From: Pseudoxanthomonas sacheonensis
Lineage (GTDB): Bacteria > Pseudomonadota > Gammaproteobacteria > Xanthomonadales > Xanthomonadaceae
Assembly (NCBI RefSeq): GCF_010093305.1
Contig: NZ_PDWS01000001.1
Span: forward strand, 248,001 to 312,000
Length of the DNA: 64,000 bases
Direction: 5' to 3'
This document shows positions 16,662 to 26,086 of the stretch, one piece after another. The notes beneath the pieces are model-generated. The model ran no database searches. It saw nothing but the letters and a program-made list of their open reading frames with translations, and was not told the DNA's origin. The position numbers and the translations under genes were made by a program. How positions within the stretch are numbered: position 1 is the stretch's first letter; each line of letters opens with the position of its first letter.

Positions 16662-17690
16662 ATGCCCCACGATCAGGACCGCCTTACCGTAGTGGTAGCC
16701 GCGCGCAACGAGGCCGAGGCGCTGCCCGTGCTGCACCCGCGCATCGCCGCGGCGCTGCTGCAGCTGGATGGCGTGGACGGCCGGGTGCTGTATGTGGACG
16801 ACGGCAGCACCGATGCCACCTGGGAAGCGATGCGGCGCCTGGCACGGCACGATCCGTGCGTCTCCCTGCTGCGCCTGTCGCGCAATTTCGGCAAGGAACT
16901 GGCGCTGACCGCGGCTCTGGACCAGGTGGAAACCGGCGCGGTGCTCATTCTCGACGCCGACGGACAGGACCCGCCCGAGCTGATTCCGCAATTCGTTTCG
17001 AAGTGGCGCGAAGGGTACGACGATGTGCACGGCACGCGCATCCAGCGCGAGGGCGAGGGCTGGCTGAAGCGCGCTACCGCGGCCGGTTTCTACCGGGTGA
17101 TCGGACGCCTGTCCAAGACCCCCATTCCGGCCGATACCGGCGATTTCCGCCTGCTGTCGCCGCGCGCGCTGGCCGCCTTGCGGCAGCTGCGCGAACGGCA
17201 CCGCTTCATGAAGGGGCTGTTCGGTTGGGTAGGCTTCAACCAGACGGCCATTCCTTATCGCCGCGAGGCGCGTCTTGCCGGGCGCAGCAATTTCGGTCTC
17301 TGGAAATTGTGGAACTTCGCGCTGGAAGGCATCACCAGCTTTTCCACCGCGCCGTTGCGCGTGGCCACTTATTTCGGTCTGCTGACCGCGGCCTTCTCTT
17401 TCGTATTCGCGGTCTGGATCATGGTCAAGGCCGCCTTGTACGGCGACCCCGTGGCGGGTTGGCCGACGATGATGGTGGTGATCCTGTTCCTGGGCGGCAT
17501 CCAGCTGATTGCGCTGGGATTGATAGGCGAATACCTGGGCCGGCTGTACGACGAGGCCAAGCAGCGGCCCCTGTATCTGGTGGATATCTGGCAACCGGGC
17601 GCAGGAGGAGTATTCTCATCGCAGCAACCCGACACCAAAGGAGAGCTCGATGCACACGCTACGCCAACTGTTGGGAAACAAGACTCCTGA
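16662..17690 (+). CDS. Family 2 glycosyltransferase, polyprenyl-phosphate sugar transferase type
   Basis: 342 residues. The GT-A domain shows TVVVAARNEAEALPVL, YVDDGSTDATWE and the metal-binding LILDADGQDPPEL. Two C-terminal transmembrane helices lie near residues 230-255 (FGLLTAAFSFVFAVWIMV) and 265-290 (VILFLGGIQLIALGLIGEYLGRLY). This is the arrangement of DPM1/GtrB/ArnC-like enzymes that load a sugar onto undecaprenyl phosphate at the inner membrane. The sugar is unknown. It starts 2 bases after mtgA and overlaps the CBS gene by 41 bases. Confidence 0.9.
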   Translation: MPHDQDRLTVVVAARNEAEALPVLHPRIAAALLQLDGVDGRVLYVDDGSTDATWEAMRRLARHDPCVSLLRLSRNFGKELALTAALDQVETGAVLILDADGQDPPELIPQFVSKWREGYDDVHGTRIQREGEGWLKRATAAGFYRVIGRLSKTPIPADTGDFRLLSPRALAALRQLRERHRFMKGLFGWVGFNQTAIPYRREARLAGRSNFGLWKLWNFALEGITSFSTAPLRVATYFGLLTAAFSFVFAVWIMVKAALYGDPVAGWPTMMVVILFLGGIQLIALGLIGEYLGRLYDEAKQRPLYLVDIWQPGAGGVFSSQQPDTKGELDAHATPTVGKQDS

Positions 17691-18078
17691 GGTCTTCGCA
17701 GTCGCCCCGGGCGACGCGGTGATAGACGCCATCCGCCTGATGGCCGAAAAAAGCGTGGGCGCAGTGCTGGTGATGGACGGCGCAAGCCTGGCCGGCATCG
17801 TTTCCGAGCGCGACTACGCACGCAAAGTGGTGCTGCACGGCCGCTCGTCGGCCGACACCTCGGTCCGCGACATCATGACCGCGGACGTGATCACGGTCGG
17901 GCCCAACCACACGGTCGAGCATTGCATGCAGCTGGTGACCGACCACCGCATCCGCCATCTGCCGGTGGTGGAGGACGGCGAGGTGATCGGCGTGATCTCG
18001 ATCGGCGATCTGGTCAAGGCGGTGATCGAGGATCAGAAGGTTCAATTGGATCAGCTGCAGCGGTATATCGCCAGTTAG
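17650..18078 (+). CDS. Tandem CBS-domain protein
   Basis: 142 residues, two CBS domains filling the whole protein: residues about 8-62 (VFAVAPGDAVIDAIRLMAEK, GIVSERDYARKVVL) and 75-130 (ITVGPNHTVEHCMQLVTDHR, GVISIGDLVKAVI). Stand-alone pairs bind adenine nucleotides and act as energy sensors in many proteins. The ATG follows AAAGGAG within the last 41 bases of the glycosyltransferase gene, so translation is probably linked, though the functional link is unknown. Confidence 0.93.
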   Translation: MHTLRQLLGNKTPEVFAVAPGDAVIDAIRLMAEKSVGAVLVMDGASLAGIVSERDYARKVVLHGRSSADTSVRDIMTADVITVGPNHTVEHCMQLVTDHRIRHLPVVEDGEVIGVISIGDLVKAVIEDQKVQLDQLQRYIAS

Positions 18079-18083
18079 GGGCC

Positions 18084-18305
18084 ATGTCGGACTTCCGTGG
18101 TTTGCTAATCGTTCTCAAAGAGACTCGACGACTGCTTGCTCTTCCTGACAACGACTTTTCATGGTCGTCTTGGGAGAATCAGACTGCCGCTCTCCGGGAA
18201 ATGGACGCTCATATCCAGCAGGTGGGGCGCGGATTGCTTCCCAGTCTTTCCTTTTTGTATGCGCCTACCAGCCCCATTCAAGAAGTCAGCTTGAATAGCG
18301 GCTGA
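18084..18305 (+). CDS. Small protein, probably truncated by an in-frame TGA
   Basis: 73 residues begin at an ATG preceded by AGGGG, 5 bases after the CBS stop. The sequence is amphipathic and well formed (LLIVLKETRRLLALPDNDFS, then FLYAPTSPIQEVSLNSG). After the TGA at 18303-18305 the same frame continues as VQEFFVLAKRFDA to a TAG at 18345-18347, inside a repeat border. The continuation reads like the natural end of the domain with one Trp codon (TGG) turned into TGA. I do not know its function. It may be a recent pseudogene or a functional short form. Confidence 0.6.
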   Translation: MSDFRGLLIVLKETRRLLALPDNDFSWSSWENQTAALREMDAHIQQVGRGLLPSLSFLYAPTSPIQEVSLNSG

Positions 18306-18343
18306 GTCCAGGAGTTTTTTGTTCTCGCGAAGCGATTTGACGC

Positions 18344-18407
18344 GTAGGGCGGGCACTGCCCGCCGCTCTTCCCGGCGATACGGTGAGGCGGGCAGTGCCC
18401 GCCCTAC
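18344..18407. repeat. Palindromic intergenic repeat, GGGCGGGCACTGCCCGCC type
   Basis: A perfect 21-bp inverted repeat: GTAGGGCGGGCACTGCCCGCC at 18344-18364 and its complement at 18387-18407, with a 22-base spacer. The TAG of the left border ends the extended frame of the small gene upstream. The same core recurs at 53054-53075. Confidence 0.85.
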
Positions 18408-18417
18408 AGGCGGCTGG

Positions 18418-20382
18418 CTATTTGGCGTACTTACCGCCGCAACTGCTGTCTTTCCCCGGCCCCAACTCTAACGTCGCCAGCAAAGCGGCAGGCGGGGCGA
18501 TGCTGCCCAGCGTCACCGCCACCGCGCCGCGCAATCCCAGGCGTTTGAAATCCGGGTGGAACGACGGATCCTTGAACGTGCCGCCGACCACCGGCGGCGA
18601 GCGCAGCGCCAGGATGCTGCGGTCCTTGGGTCGCGGTCGCAACTCCAGGTCCAACGTTTCGTTCTTCAAATTGATATTGCCCTGGCCCACGATGATGGTG
18701 TCTTCGGTGTCGAAGGCCAGTGCCCGCGATTGCATCAGTCCGTCCTTCACCGCGAAATCGCCGAATGCGCAGCGGATGGGCACCTTGCGGTCCTTGGTGA
18801 GCAGAAACTTGAGCGCTTCGGCGATATCGATGCCGGCCAGTTCCATCAGCAGGTTGCTGATCTGTCCGCAGCCCATGCCCAGCGCGATGTCGCCGTCGGC
18901 GCTTCCAAGCATCGCGGCGATGGAATTGCCGGTGCCGGCGATGGCGATATCGCCGCCTATCAGGCCCACCGCATCCTGGGTCAACTTCACATCGGGAAAG
19001 AGCCTGGACAAGTTCAAGCGCCGCGCAGACACCTGCGCGCGGGTGCGTATCGGCGATTCGCGCGCGTCCATGCGGATGGTGGAGCGGATGTCGCCGCCGG
19101 CAACGCCGAAATTGAGAGGCGCCAGTTCCAGGATGCCGTCGTTGAGCTTGAGGTGCGCGTCCATGTCGTCCAGCGGCAGGCTGGGCGCGTTGATGCGATG
19201 GGCCTTCAGGCGCACGTCCGCATCCATCGAGCGCAGCTTGCCCAGATCGTACGGCTTGTCGGGCAGCACGCGGGTGTCGGCGGCGAGCTGCAGCGCCTGC
19301 GCCTTCAACTCTGGATTGGTGGTTTCATTACCGCCGACCTGCGGCGGAGCGCCCAGGAAGCCGGCCAGATCGTCCAAGTCCAGCCGTTTGGAGACCAGGT
19401 TTGCTTCCAGCAACGGGCGCTTGCGGCCCAGGGTGACGTTGGCGGTACCGCTCAGGTCGCTGTCGCCTACCACGCCGGTGAAATCCTGGTAGCGCCAGAG
19501 GTCGGCCTTGCGTATCAGGCGGCCATCCAGCTTGTAGGGAGGAGTGGAGGGAGTAGCGATGCCGATCAGCGGATACAGATCTTCCATGTCGCGCCCGGCA
19601 AGGGTGAATTGCAGATTGAAGTAGCGAAGCTCGAATGGATTGAGCAGATTGCCGCGAGCGTGCGCCCGGGTCGGCCCGGCGTTCGCGTGCAGATCGATGC
19701 GATAAGGCTCTTCGCTGTTGCTCAGTTCAAGCGGCGATTCGGCGCGACCGGAAACATCGAACGCGTTGCCGATCCAGCGGCCCCTGCCCTTGATCTCGAT
19801 GGGTGGCGCTGTATTCCTACCTTGTGCTTGTAAGCTGTTGACGGCGATATCGATGTCGGTTTTCTTTGGGGTATCGAAGAATTGCAGGCGGCCGTCTTCG
19901 ATCCAGATGCGGCGGAACTGTACCGGGTTGCCATCGGAATCTCCGCCGAACACCCAGTTGCCGACGCCTTGCGGGCCTGTCTCCAGGCGGAGCTTGGGGG
20001 CGGCAAGGCGTATCTCCGGAATTCGTGCTTCGCGTTCGAACAATAGCGGCCAGATTTCGAAGCCGACCTCCACGCGATCCGCGCTGGCCATGATCGGCTC
20101 CTTCGACCATTCCGCGTTGGCGAAGCTGATGCGGTCGGCCATCAGCCTGGTCACCCTGCCCAGGTCCACGTCCAGGTCGCCGTCGATACGCAGTTGCCGC
20201 CCGGTGCTGGCTTGCACCGCCATTTCCAGAGGGCGCTTGAACCAGTTCCAGTCGAACAACACGATCAACAACACCAGTGCGGCAAGCAGCACACCCAGTA
20301 CGATCTGCGCGCGACGCGACGGACTGCGCTTGAAGAACGGACGCTTGAAGAACGGAGTTCGCTCGCGGACGGCGTTATCCAT
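18418..20382 (-). CDS. AsmA-family inner-membrane protein
   Basis: 654 residues. A basic cytoplasmic start with a tandem FFKRPFFKR is followed by one transmembrane helix near residues 28-46 (IVLGVLLAALVLLIVLFDW). The large periplasmic part has the AsmA pattern: VQASTGRQLRIDGDLDVDLG at its start and the C-terminal GLIGGDIAIAGTGNSIAAML and GRDRSILALRSPPVVGGTFKDP-like block. Family members bridge the periplasm and are linked to phospholipid traffic to the outer membrane. It stands alone, facing the CBS operon across a repeat. The substrate is unproven. Confidence 0.9.
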   Translation of the reverse strand: MDNAVRERTPFFKRPFFKRSPSRRAQIVLGVLLAALVLLIVLFDWNWFKRPLEMAVQASTGRQLRIDGDLDVDLGRVTRLMADRISFANAEWSKEPIMASADRVEVGFEIWPLLFEREARIPEIRLAAPKLRLETGPQGVGNWVFGGDSDGNPVQFRRIWIEDGRLQFFDTPKKTDIDIAVNSLQAQGRNTAPPIEIKGRGRWIGNAFDVSGRAESPLELSNSEEPYRIDLHANAGPTRAHARGNLLNPFELRYFNLQFTLAGRDMEDLYPLIGIATPSTPPYKLDGRLIRKADLWRYQDFTGVVGDSDLSGTANVTLGRKRPLLEANLVSKRLDLDDLAGFLGAPPQVGGNETTNPELKAQALQLAADTRVLPDKPYDLGKLRSMDADVRLKAHRINAPSLPLDDMDAHLKLNDGILELAPLNFGVAGGDIRSTIRMDARESPIRTRAQVSARRLNLSRLFPDVKLTQDAVGLIGGDIAIAGTGNSIAAMLGSADGDIALGMGCGQISNLLMELAGIDIAEALKFLLTKDRKVPIRCAFGDFAVKDGLMQSRALAFDTEDTIIVGQGNINLKNETLDLELRPRPKDRSILALRSPPVVGGTFKDPSFHPDFKRLGLRGAVAVTLGSIAPPAALLATLELGPGKDSSCGGKYAK

Positions 20383-20451
20383 GTTTCCAATATAGGAAAC
20401 GCTTGTTCAGATTCCGCGAAAACATGCGGAAATCGTTCATGCTGCGGCAGG

Positions 20452-21111
20452 CTAAAGTCGGGGCAGCAAGACCTGTGCGGTGACCGCCACGAAATGGCAG
20501 ACACTGCCGGCGATAACGAACATGTGCCAGATCGCATGCGAAAAGCGGATCGATTCGCGGTGGTAGAAATAGGTGCCAAGCGTGTAGAAAACGCCGCCGG
20601 CAAGCAGCCAGCCCAAGGTCCAGCCGTCCAGCGCACTGAGCATCGGTTTGATCGCCACTACGACCAGCCAGCCCATGGCGATGTAGATCGCGGTAGACAA
20701 CAGCTTGAATCGGCCGGTGTAGAAAAGCTTGAACACCACGCCGGACACCGCCAGCGTCCAGATGGCGATGAACAGACCCCAACCCCAGGGACCGCGTAAG
20801 CCGATGAGCGTGAACGGCGTATAGGTGCCGGCGATCAGCAGATAGATCGCGCAATGATCGAATACCTTCAATCGCGCCTTGGCGATCGGGTGCTGGATGG
20901 AGTGGTACAGGGTGGAAGCTATGTAGAGCAGCAACAAGGTCGCGCCGAATACGATGGACGCGCCCAGTTGCCATGCGTCGCCGTACAGCGACGCCATCGT
21001 GATCAACACCGATCCGCCCGCCAATGCAGCGACCGCGCCCAGGCCATGGGTCAGGGCGCTGACGAGTTCGTCGCGCAGATCGATCTTTTCCTCGAACGGT
21101 GGCTTGCTCAT
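20452..21111 (-). CDS. Hemolysin III / PAQR-family membrane protein
   Basis: 219 residues with seven predicted membrane helices. Family motifs are EKIDLRDELVSALTHGLGAV near the start, STLYHSIQHP with the conserved Ser and His, HCAIYLLIAGTYTPF, and FYHRESIRFSHAIWHMFVIAGSVCHF near the end, which carry the metal-binding His/Asp set of the PAQR fold. The cellular role of bacterial members is not settled. The Met at 21111 fits the family start; an upstream in-frame start would add 23 residues. Confidence 0.92.
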   Translation of the reverse strand: MSKPPFEEKIDLRDELVSALTHGLGAVAALAGGSVLITMASLYGDAWQLGASIVFGATLLLLYIASTLYHSIQHPIAKARLKVFDHCAIYLLIAGTYTPFTLIGLRGPWGWGLFIAIWTLAVSGVVFKLFYTGRFKLLSTAIYIAMGWLVVVAIKPMLSALDGWTLGWLLAGGVFYTLGTYFYHRESIRFSHAIWHMFVIAGSVCHFVAVTAQVLLPRL

Positions 21112-21121
21112 GCGGTGCAAA

Positions 21122-22039
21122 TTACCGCAACGCAGCAATCCTTGCATCCGTACGCCGTTCACGTTTCCAGAATGGCGCAATGGCGCTGCGGGTGCGCAGT
21201 ATGCGTCGGAGCAGCAGCAGGCTGACGATGCCGCAGGTCAACACGGTGAGTACCGAGGCCTCGGCGCCGAAACCGCCGCCATCCAGCCAGTCCGGCCCCT
21301 GCAACTGCGAATCGAACAAGCCGTCGACCCTGATGCCCGAGACCGGGATTCCCAATACCGCGCCCTGTACGAAGTTCCAGCCCGCGTGCAGGCCGATGCA
21401 CCACCAGAGGGACCGGGTGACGTGATACAGCAGACCGAACAACAGGCCGGCTTCGATCGAGATGGCCACCGAGCTCCATACGGTCGCACCGGGGTTGAAC
21501 GCATGCATGAAACCGAAGAAAAGCGCCGATACCGCCAATGCGATCCATGTCCCCAGCCCTTCTTCGGTGAGTCGGAACAGAATGCCGCGGCTGACGATTT
21601 CCTCGGTGATGCCGGGCGTTACTGCAGTGAGCAGGAACAAGATCCATAGCGGCGCATCGCCGTAACCGGTGATGCGGTAGACGCCGGCCACCCATAGTTG
21701 CGCGGTCAGCAGAGCGAACAAGACCAACGCGCCGAGCACGCCCCACAGCAACTGCGGCGATTTTCGCCACGACAGTTCATCCACCTTGCGGTGCTCGATA
21801 AGACGCGCCGACATCCAGTAGGCCAGCACGCAGGGCAGCACAGCGAGCACGGTGGAAGCCAGATTGGCGTCCATGGTCTTGAGGCTGTTGGAAGGAATAT
21901 GCAACGCGCTGCCTATGGCGCCAGCCAGCATCGAGAACGCAAGCAACAGCACCGCGAAATGGACCATGCGCGCCAGCGGCGTGCGCCACAGCCAGCCCGC
22001 GAACCGTTTGAACTTCCCCGGTTCCGCCGCCGCCGGCAT
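21122..22039 (-). CDS. CPBP-family intramembrane metalloprotease
   Basis: 305 residues, about eight membrane helices. The three Abi/CPBP motifs are visible: TEEIVSRGILFR (EExxxR), LFFGFMHAFNP (FxxxH) and GLHAGWNFVQG (HxxxN). These form the active site of Rce1-type glutamate intramembrane proteases, which cleave prenylated or membrane substrates; bacterial targets are mostly unknown. It starts only 2 bases after the prfC stop, so it is probably expressed with release factor 3. The physiological reason for the pairing is not evident. Confidence 0.9.
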   Translation of the reverse strand: MPAAAEPGKFKRFAGWLWRTPLARMVHFAVLLLAFSMLAGAIGSALHIPSNSLKTMDANLASTVLAVLPCVLAYWMSARLIEHRKVDELSWRKSPQLLWGVLGALVLFALLTAQLWVAGVYRITGYGDAPLWILFLLTAVTPGITEEIVSRGILFRLTEEGLGTWIALAVSALFFGFMHAFNPGATVWSSVAISIEAGLLFGLLYHVTRSLWWCIGLHAGWNFVQGAVLGIPVSGIRVDGLFDSQLQGPDWLDGGGFGAEASVLTVLTCGIVSLLLLRRILRTRSAIAPFWKRERRTDARIAALR

Positions 22040-22041
22040 GT

Positions 22042-23646
22042 TCAATCCAGGCCCACGCTGTGCGCATGTTCGCGCGTGGCCATGAACTGCATATCCGGCG
22101 CGCGTTCCTGCGCCAGTTGCAGGTTGACGCGCGTGGGCGCCAGGTAGACCAGTTCGCCTGCCGCATCCAGGGCCAGGTTCATCGCGTTCTTGTCGCGGAA
22201 TTCCTCGAGTTTCTTCGCGTCGCTGCAGCGCACCCAGCGGGCGGTCACCACGCCGATCGGCTCGAAGCTCGCGTCCACGCTGTATTCGTCCTTCAACCGG
22301 TAGGCCACCACATCGAACTGCAGCGTGCCCACCGCGCCCAGGATCAGGTCGTTGCTCATCAGCGGACGGAAGAACTGGGTGGCGCCTTCCTCGCTCAATT
22401 GCGCCAGGCCCTTCTGCAACTGCTTCAGTTTCAACGGGTCGCGCAAGCGCGCGCGTCGGAACAGTTCCGGAGCGAAGTTGGGGATGCCGGTGAAGCTGAT
22501 CGCCTCGCCTTCGGTGAAAGTGTCGCCGATGGAAATGGTGCCATGGTTGTGGATGCCGATCACATCGCCCGGCCACGCCTCCACCGCGATTTCGCGGTCG
22601 CTGGCCATGAACGTCAACGCGTTGGCCAGTTTCATTTCCTTGCCGGTGCGCACGTGGAAGCTCTTCATGCCGGCGGTGAAGCGGCCTGAGCACACGCGCA
22701 TGAAGGCCACGCGGTCGCGATGCATCGGGTCCATGTTGGCCTGGATCTTGAACACGAAGCCGCTGAGTTTGGTTTCGTCCGGCTTCACTTCGCGCGTGGT
22801 CGTTGCGTGCGCTTGCGGCGCGGGCGCGTGGTCGACGAAGAAGTCGAGGAGCGGTTGCACGCCGAAGTTGTTGACCGCCGAGCCGAAGAACACCGGGGTC
22901 TGCTTGCCGGCCCGGTAGGCGTCCAGATCGAAGGCATGCGATGCGCCCTGGACCAGCTCCAACTCGTCGCGAAGTTCGGCCAGCAGGTTTTCGCCCAGCC
23001 GTGCGGCCAGTTGCGGGTCGTCCAGCGAGGCGAAGATGGTCGAATCCTGGCGGGTGAAATTGCGGCCCTGCTCGTACAGATGCACTTCGCCGCTGACCAG
23101 ATGCACCACGCCCTTGAGGCGCGAGCCCATGCCGATCGGCCAGGTCACCGGCGCGCACTGGATGCCGAGCACGCTTTCCACTTCGTCCAACAGTTCGATC
23201 GGGTCGCGGCCTTCGCGGTCCAGCTTGTTGATGAAGGTCATGATGGGCGTGTCGCGCAGGCGGCAGACTTCCATCAGCTTGATGGTGCGTTCCTCCACGC
23301 CTTTGGCCACGTCGATCACCATCAGCGCCGAGTCCACTGCGGTGAGCACGCGGTAGGTGTCCTCGCCGAAGTCGGCGTGTCCGGGCGTATCCAGCAGGTT
23401 GACCATGCGGCCTTCGTACGGGAACTGCATCACCGAGGAGGTGACCGAGATACCGCGTTCCTTCTCCAGTGCCATCCAGTCCGAGGTCGCATGGCGCGCG
23501 GCTTTGCGGCCCTTGACCGATCCGGCCATCTGGATGGCGCCGCCGAACAGCAGCAGCTTTTCCGTCAGCGTGGTCTTGCCCGCGTCGGGATGGGAAATGA
23601 TGGCGAAGGTGCGGCGGCGCGCGGCTTCGGTGGCTACATTTGACAT
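22042..23646 (-). CDS. prfC: Peptide chain release factor 3
   Basis: 534 residues. GTPase motifs are clear: [15 protein letters not shown] (G1), a [10 protein letters not shown] switch, [13 protein letters not shown] (G3) and FINKLDREG (G4). RF3 removes RF1 or RF2 from the ribosome after peptide release. The Met at 23646 ([14 protein letters not shown]) gives the usual length; an ATG at 23661 would add five residues. The CPBP gene follows in the same direction after 2 bases. Confidence 0.97.
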   Translation of the reverse strand: MSNVATEAARRRTFAIISHPDAGKTTLTEKLLLFGGAIQMAGSVKGRKAARHATSDWMALEKERGISVTSSVMQFPYEGRMVNLLDTPGHADFGEDTYRVLTAVDSALMVIDVAKGVEERTIKLMEVCRLRDTPIMTFINKLDREGRDPIELLDEVESVLGIQCAPVTWPIGMGSRLKGVVHLVSGEVHLYEQGRNFTRQDSTIFASLDDPQLAARLGENLLAELRDELELVQGASHAFDLDAYRAGKQTPVFFGSAVNNFGVQPLLDFFVDHAPAPQAHATTTREVKPDETKLSGFVFKIQANMDPMHRDRVAFMRVCSGRFTAGMKSFHVRTGKEMKLANALTFMASDREIAVEAWPGDVIGIHNHGTISIGDTFTEGEAISFTGIPNFAPELFRRARLRDPLKLKQLQKGLAQLSEEGATQFFRPLMSNDLILGAVGTLQFDVVAYRLKDEYSVDASFEPIGVVTARWVRCSDAKKLEEFRDKNAMNLALDAAGELVYLAPTRVNLQLAQERAPDMQFMATREHAHSVGLD

Positions 23647-23752
23647 GAGGGAAGCGGACATGGCGACGGCGCCCGCGCGGGCGCGTAAAGGATTAGGAAG
23701 GCGCGAATTATAGCCTTTGCGCGCCGGGAGGCCGCTTTTCCGCAGGCCGGCT

Positions 23753-24685
23753 TCAGCGGCGGCTGGGGAATTTCAGCTCGCCCAGCGGCCCGAACATGCG
23801 GAAGGGGATCGATTCCAGGCGCATGCCGCGGTTGACCTGCAGCACGAAGTGCAGATGCGGCGCGGTGCTGAAGCCGGTGTTGCCGGACAGGCCGATGCGC
23901 TGGCCCAGGCGCACGCGCTGGCCGGTGCGTACCTGCACGCCTTCGGGCTGCAGATGCGCGTAGACGGCCATGCTGCCGTCTTCGTGCAGGATGCGGATGA
24001 AGTTGGCGCGGCCGCCGTATTTCTCGCGGTTCAGGCCGGCTTTTTCGAAATCGGACTCGACCTGCATCACCACCCCTTCGCGCACCGCGACAATCGGCGT
24101 GCCCTCGGCCAACGCGAAATCGATGGCATAGCGGTTTTGCGGATCGTTGTGGCTGAAGCTGCCTCCCGGGCCCTGGTCCACGCGCACGCGGGCGTAATCG
24201 AAGGGCAGGCGGTAGTCGTAATCGACGGGCTTCGCAGCCGGGTTGCCGGGAAGACCGTCGAGCAGGAGTTCGAAATCGCCTCCGCGGATCGGATCGGTGA
24301 TGGTGAGCATGGCGACCATCACGCTGCTTCGCGCCGGTACGGTGGCTTCGGCGGGCAAGGCGGGGCTGCCGACGACATTGTGGTCGCGCTTGAAGCGCAA
24401 CATCACTTGCACGGGGCCGTGCAGCAGGTTGTCGGCCCAGGCTTCGTAACGGCCGTGCTTGTTTTCCAGACGCAGCCGCACCAGCGCGCCGGGCGGATTG
24501 CGGAAGCGGGTCACATTGACGTCGCTGGCCGGAAGTTCGCCGGCATCCGGCGGCTGGTCGCCGTATTGGGTCACACCGTTGCGGTCCTTCCAACGGTACA
24601 GGCGCGCGGCGCCGGCGTCGGTTGCGCCCAGCAACATCAGCGCCAGCCCGAAACACCAGGCCGCAGGTACGCAGGCGGCTTTCAT
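23753..24685 (-). CDS. Exported M23-family metallopeptidase with N-terminal DUF4124
   Basis: 310 residues with a signal peptide ([17 protein letters not shown]). A DUF4124 segment ([20 protein letters not shown]) covers residues 27-46. The LytM/M23 domain carries its zinc ligands in [13 protein letters not shown] (His179, Asp189) and HLHF (His277 catalytic, His279 ligand), with YAHL supplying another His. All ligands are present, so it can be an active peptidoglycan endopeptidase in the periplasm. Its ATG overlaps the stop of the upstream lipoprotein by 4 bases. Confidence 0.92.
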   Translation of the reverse strand: MKAACVPAAWCFGLALMLLGATDAGAARLYRWKDRNGVTQYGDQPPDAGELPASDVNVTRFRNPPGALVRLRLENKHGRYEAWADNLLHGPVQVMLRFKRDHNVVGSPALPAEATVPARSSVMVAMLTITDPIRGGDFELLLDGLPGNPAAKPVDYDYRLPFDYARVRVDQGPGGSFSHNDPQNRYAIDFALAEGTPIVAVREGVVMQVESDFEKAGLNREKYGGRANFIRILHEDGSMAVYAHLQPEGVQVRTGQRVRLGQRIGLSGNTGFSTAPHLHFVLQVNRGMRLESIPFRMFGPLGELKFPSRR

Positions 24686-25776
24686 CGCATGCAACGGTCC
24701 GACAATTGCAGTGCGTGCGCGACATCGCGCAGGTCGAACGCGGCCACCGCTTTGTCGTCGTGCAGCGCGAACAGCGCGCCTGCCGGGAAGCGGGGCGTAC
24801 CGGCGGCATAAAGCACCTGGCCGTCGGTATTGGCGACCACCCGGCCCGAGAACGTCTTCAGAGGCTGCAGGCTGGTGCGGTCGAAGACGCGGAAGACAGT
24901 GGGCCGCACCTGGTCCACGGCGATCCAGTAGCCTTCTCCGGAATCGCAGGCCCATAGCGCCACGCCTTCGGCATCGGCATCGAACAGCGGCAGGCTGTGG
25001 GCGCGGTACAGGCCTTCCAGGGTGTACTCGCGCAAGGTCGAACCGACCCGCCGATCCTCATCTGCGATCAGCAGGCGGTCGTTGACCGAATCGCCGGCGA
25101 TCGATTCCACCATGCGCAAGGCACCAGCCTCGCTGGTGTCGCCGAACGCACCCAGGTACTTCGATTGCAGCTTGCCCTGGCCGTCCACCTGCACCTCGAA
25201 GCGCTTCACGCGCTGGTCCAGTTCGCCCATGGGCGGCAACTTGCCGGTCTTGAAATCGGCCATGAAACTGTCGGTGACGAACAGCTCCAGATCGTCTGGC
25301 CCATTCTCGCGCACCCACAGGCCATAGGGAACGCGCAGCACGTCCTGGCCGACGATGCCCAGCGGCGCGAAATCGGGCAGCCCGAACACCTGCACGCGGT
25401 GGTTGTCGCGCTCGGCCACGAACAGCAGGTCGCCGTAGACCGCAATGCCGTTGGGACGGTTGAACTGGGAAACGCTTTCTCCGGGTCCGCCGATGCTGCG
25501 CAGGCGCTGGCCGGTTTCGGCGTCGTAGACCACCAATCGATGGCTGGACTTGGCGGTCGCGATCAGCCAGAGGTGACCATCCTCGGTAGGCCAGACCGCC
25601 AGCGAATCGAGTTCGTCCTCCGGACTTTCCGTGGAAACCCAAGCTTCGGAGATCACCGCATCCACCGTGGTCGTGGGCTTTGGAACCTGGGGCGCGGAGG
25701 TATGAGGGCGCGGCGCGGTGGCACAGGCCGCCAGGAGCGCCAAGCAGGCGCCCAGAAGAAGTCGGGAAGGTCTCAT
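24682..25776 (-). CDS. Phytase-like beta-propeller lipoprotein
   Basis: 364 residues. The lipobox is LALLAAC, so the protein should be a lipoprotein. The rest is a propeller-type domain: SPEDELDSLAVWPTEDGHLW, HRLVVYDAETGQRLRSIGG, FNRPNGIAVYGD and ERDNHRVQVF resemble beta-propeller phytases and NHL repeats. Whether the calcium/phytate site is conserved cannot be judged by eye, so activity is uncertain. The start is set at the Met that opens the lipoprotein signal. It is coupled to the M23 peptidase by a 4-base overlap, hinting at a shared cell-envelope role. Confidence 0.75.
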   Translation of the reverse strand: MRPSRLLLGACLALLAACATAPRPHTSAPQVPKPTTTVDAVISEAWVSTESPEDELDSLAVWPTEDGHLWLIATAKSSHRLVVYDAETGQRLRSIGGPGESVSQFNRPNGIAVYGDLLFVAERDNHRVQVFGLPDFAPLGIVGQDVLRVPYGLWVRENGPDDLELFVTDSFMADFKTGKLPPMGELDQRVKRFEVQVDGQGKLQSKYLGAFGDTSEAGALRMVESIAGDSVNDRLLIADEDRRVGSTLREYTLEGLYRAHSLPLFDADAEGVALWACDSGEGYWIAVDQVRPTVFRVFDRTSLQPLKTFSGRVVANTDGQVLYAAGTPRFPAGALFALHDDKAVAAFDLRDVAHALQLSDRCMR

Positions 25777-25890
25777 TTGATAATTATGCGTGAAGGGGCG
25801 GCGGGCTTGCGACCCAAATTGTGACTTTATCCATCGCTTTATCCGAATAAAGCGATTGACATCCCGAAAAACGGCTGGCAAGCTGGCGCC

Positions 25891-26004
25891 ACCATCGAGA
25901 CCGGCAGAGGGACAGGCCCTTTGAAGCCGGGGCAGCCAGGCGACGCGCAAGCGGCGCCCAGGTGCCAAATCCTGCGGAGACCTCTGCGTCTACCGGAAGA
26001 TGGT
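25891..26004 (+). ncRNA. SAM-I (S-box) riboswitch upstream of metX
   Basis: The core matches the SAM-I aptamer as known from methionine genes: AGAGGGACAGGCCCTTTGAA at 25907-25926, then GCCGGGGCAGCC, and GGTGCCAAATCCTGCGG at 25961-25977. The closing P1 helix forms between ACCATC (25891-25896) and GATGGT (25999-26004). Binding of S-adenosylmethionine should reduce expression of the downstream metX-metB-hom operon. Two hairpins follow, at 26009-26025 (CCCTGC/GCAGGG) and 26033-26050 (CGAGCT/AGCTCG). Neither has a T-run, so control may be at translation or through Rho. Confidence 0.9.
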
Positions 26005-26086
26005 TCGACCCTGCCTCGCGCAGGGCGAACGCCGAGCTCCGCGAAGCTCGATGGTTGTAGTCCACGTTCCTCCACTGGATACCGCC

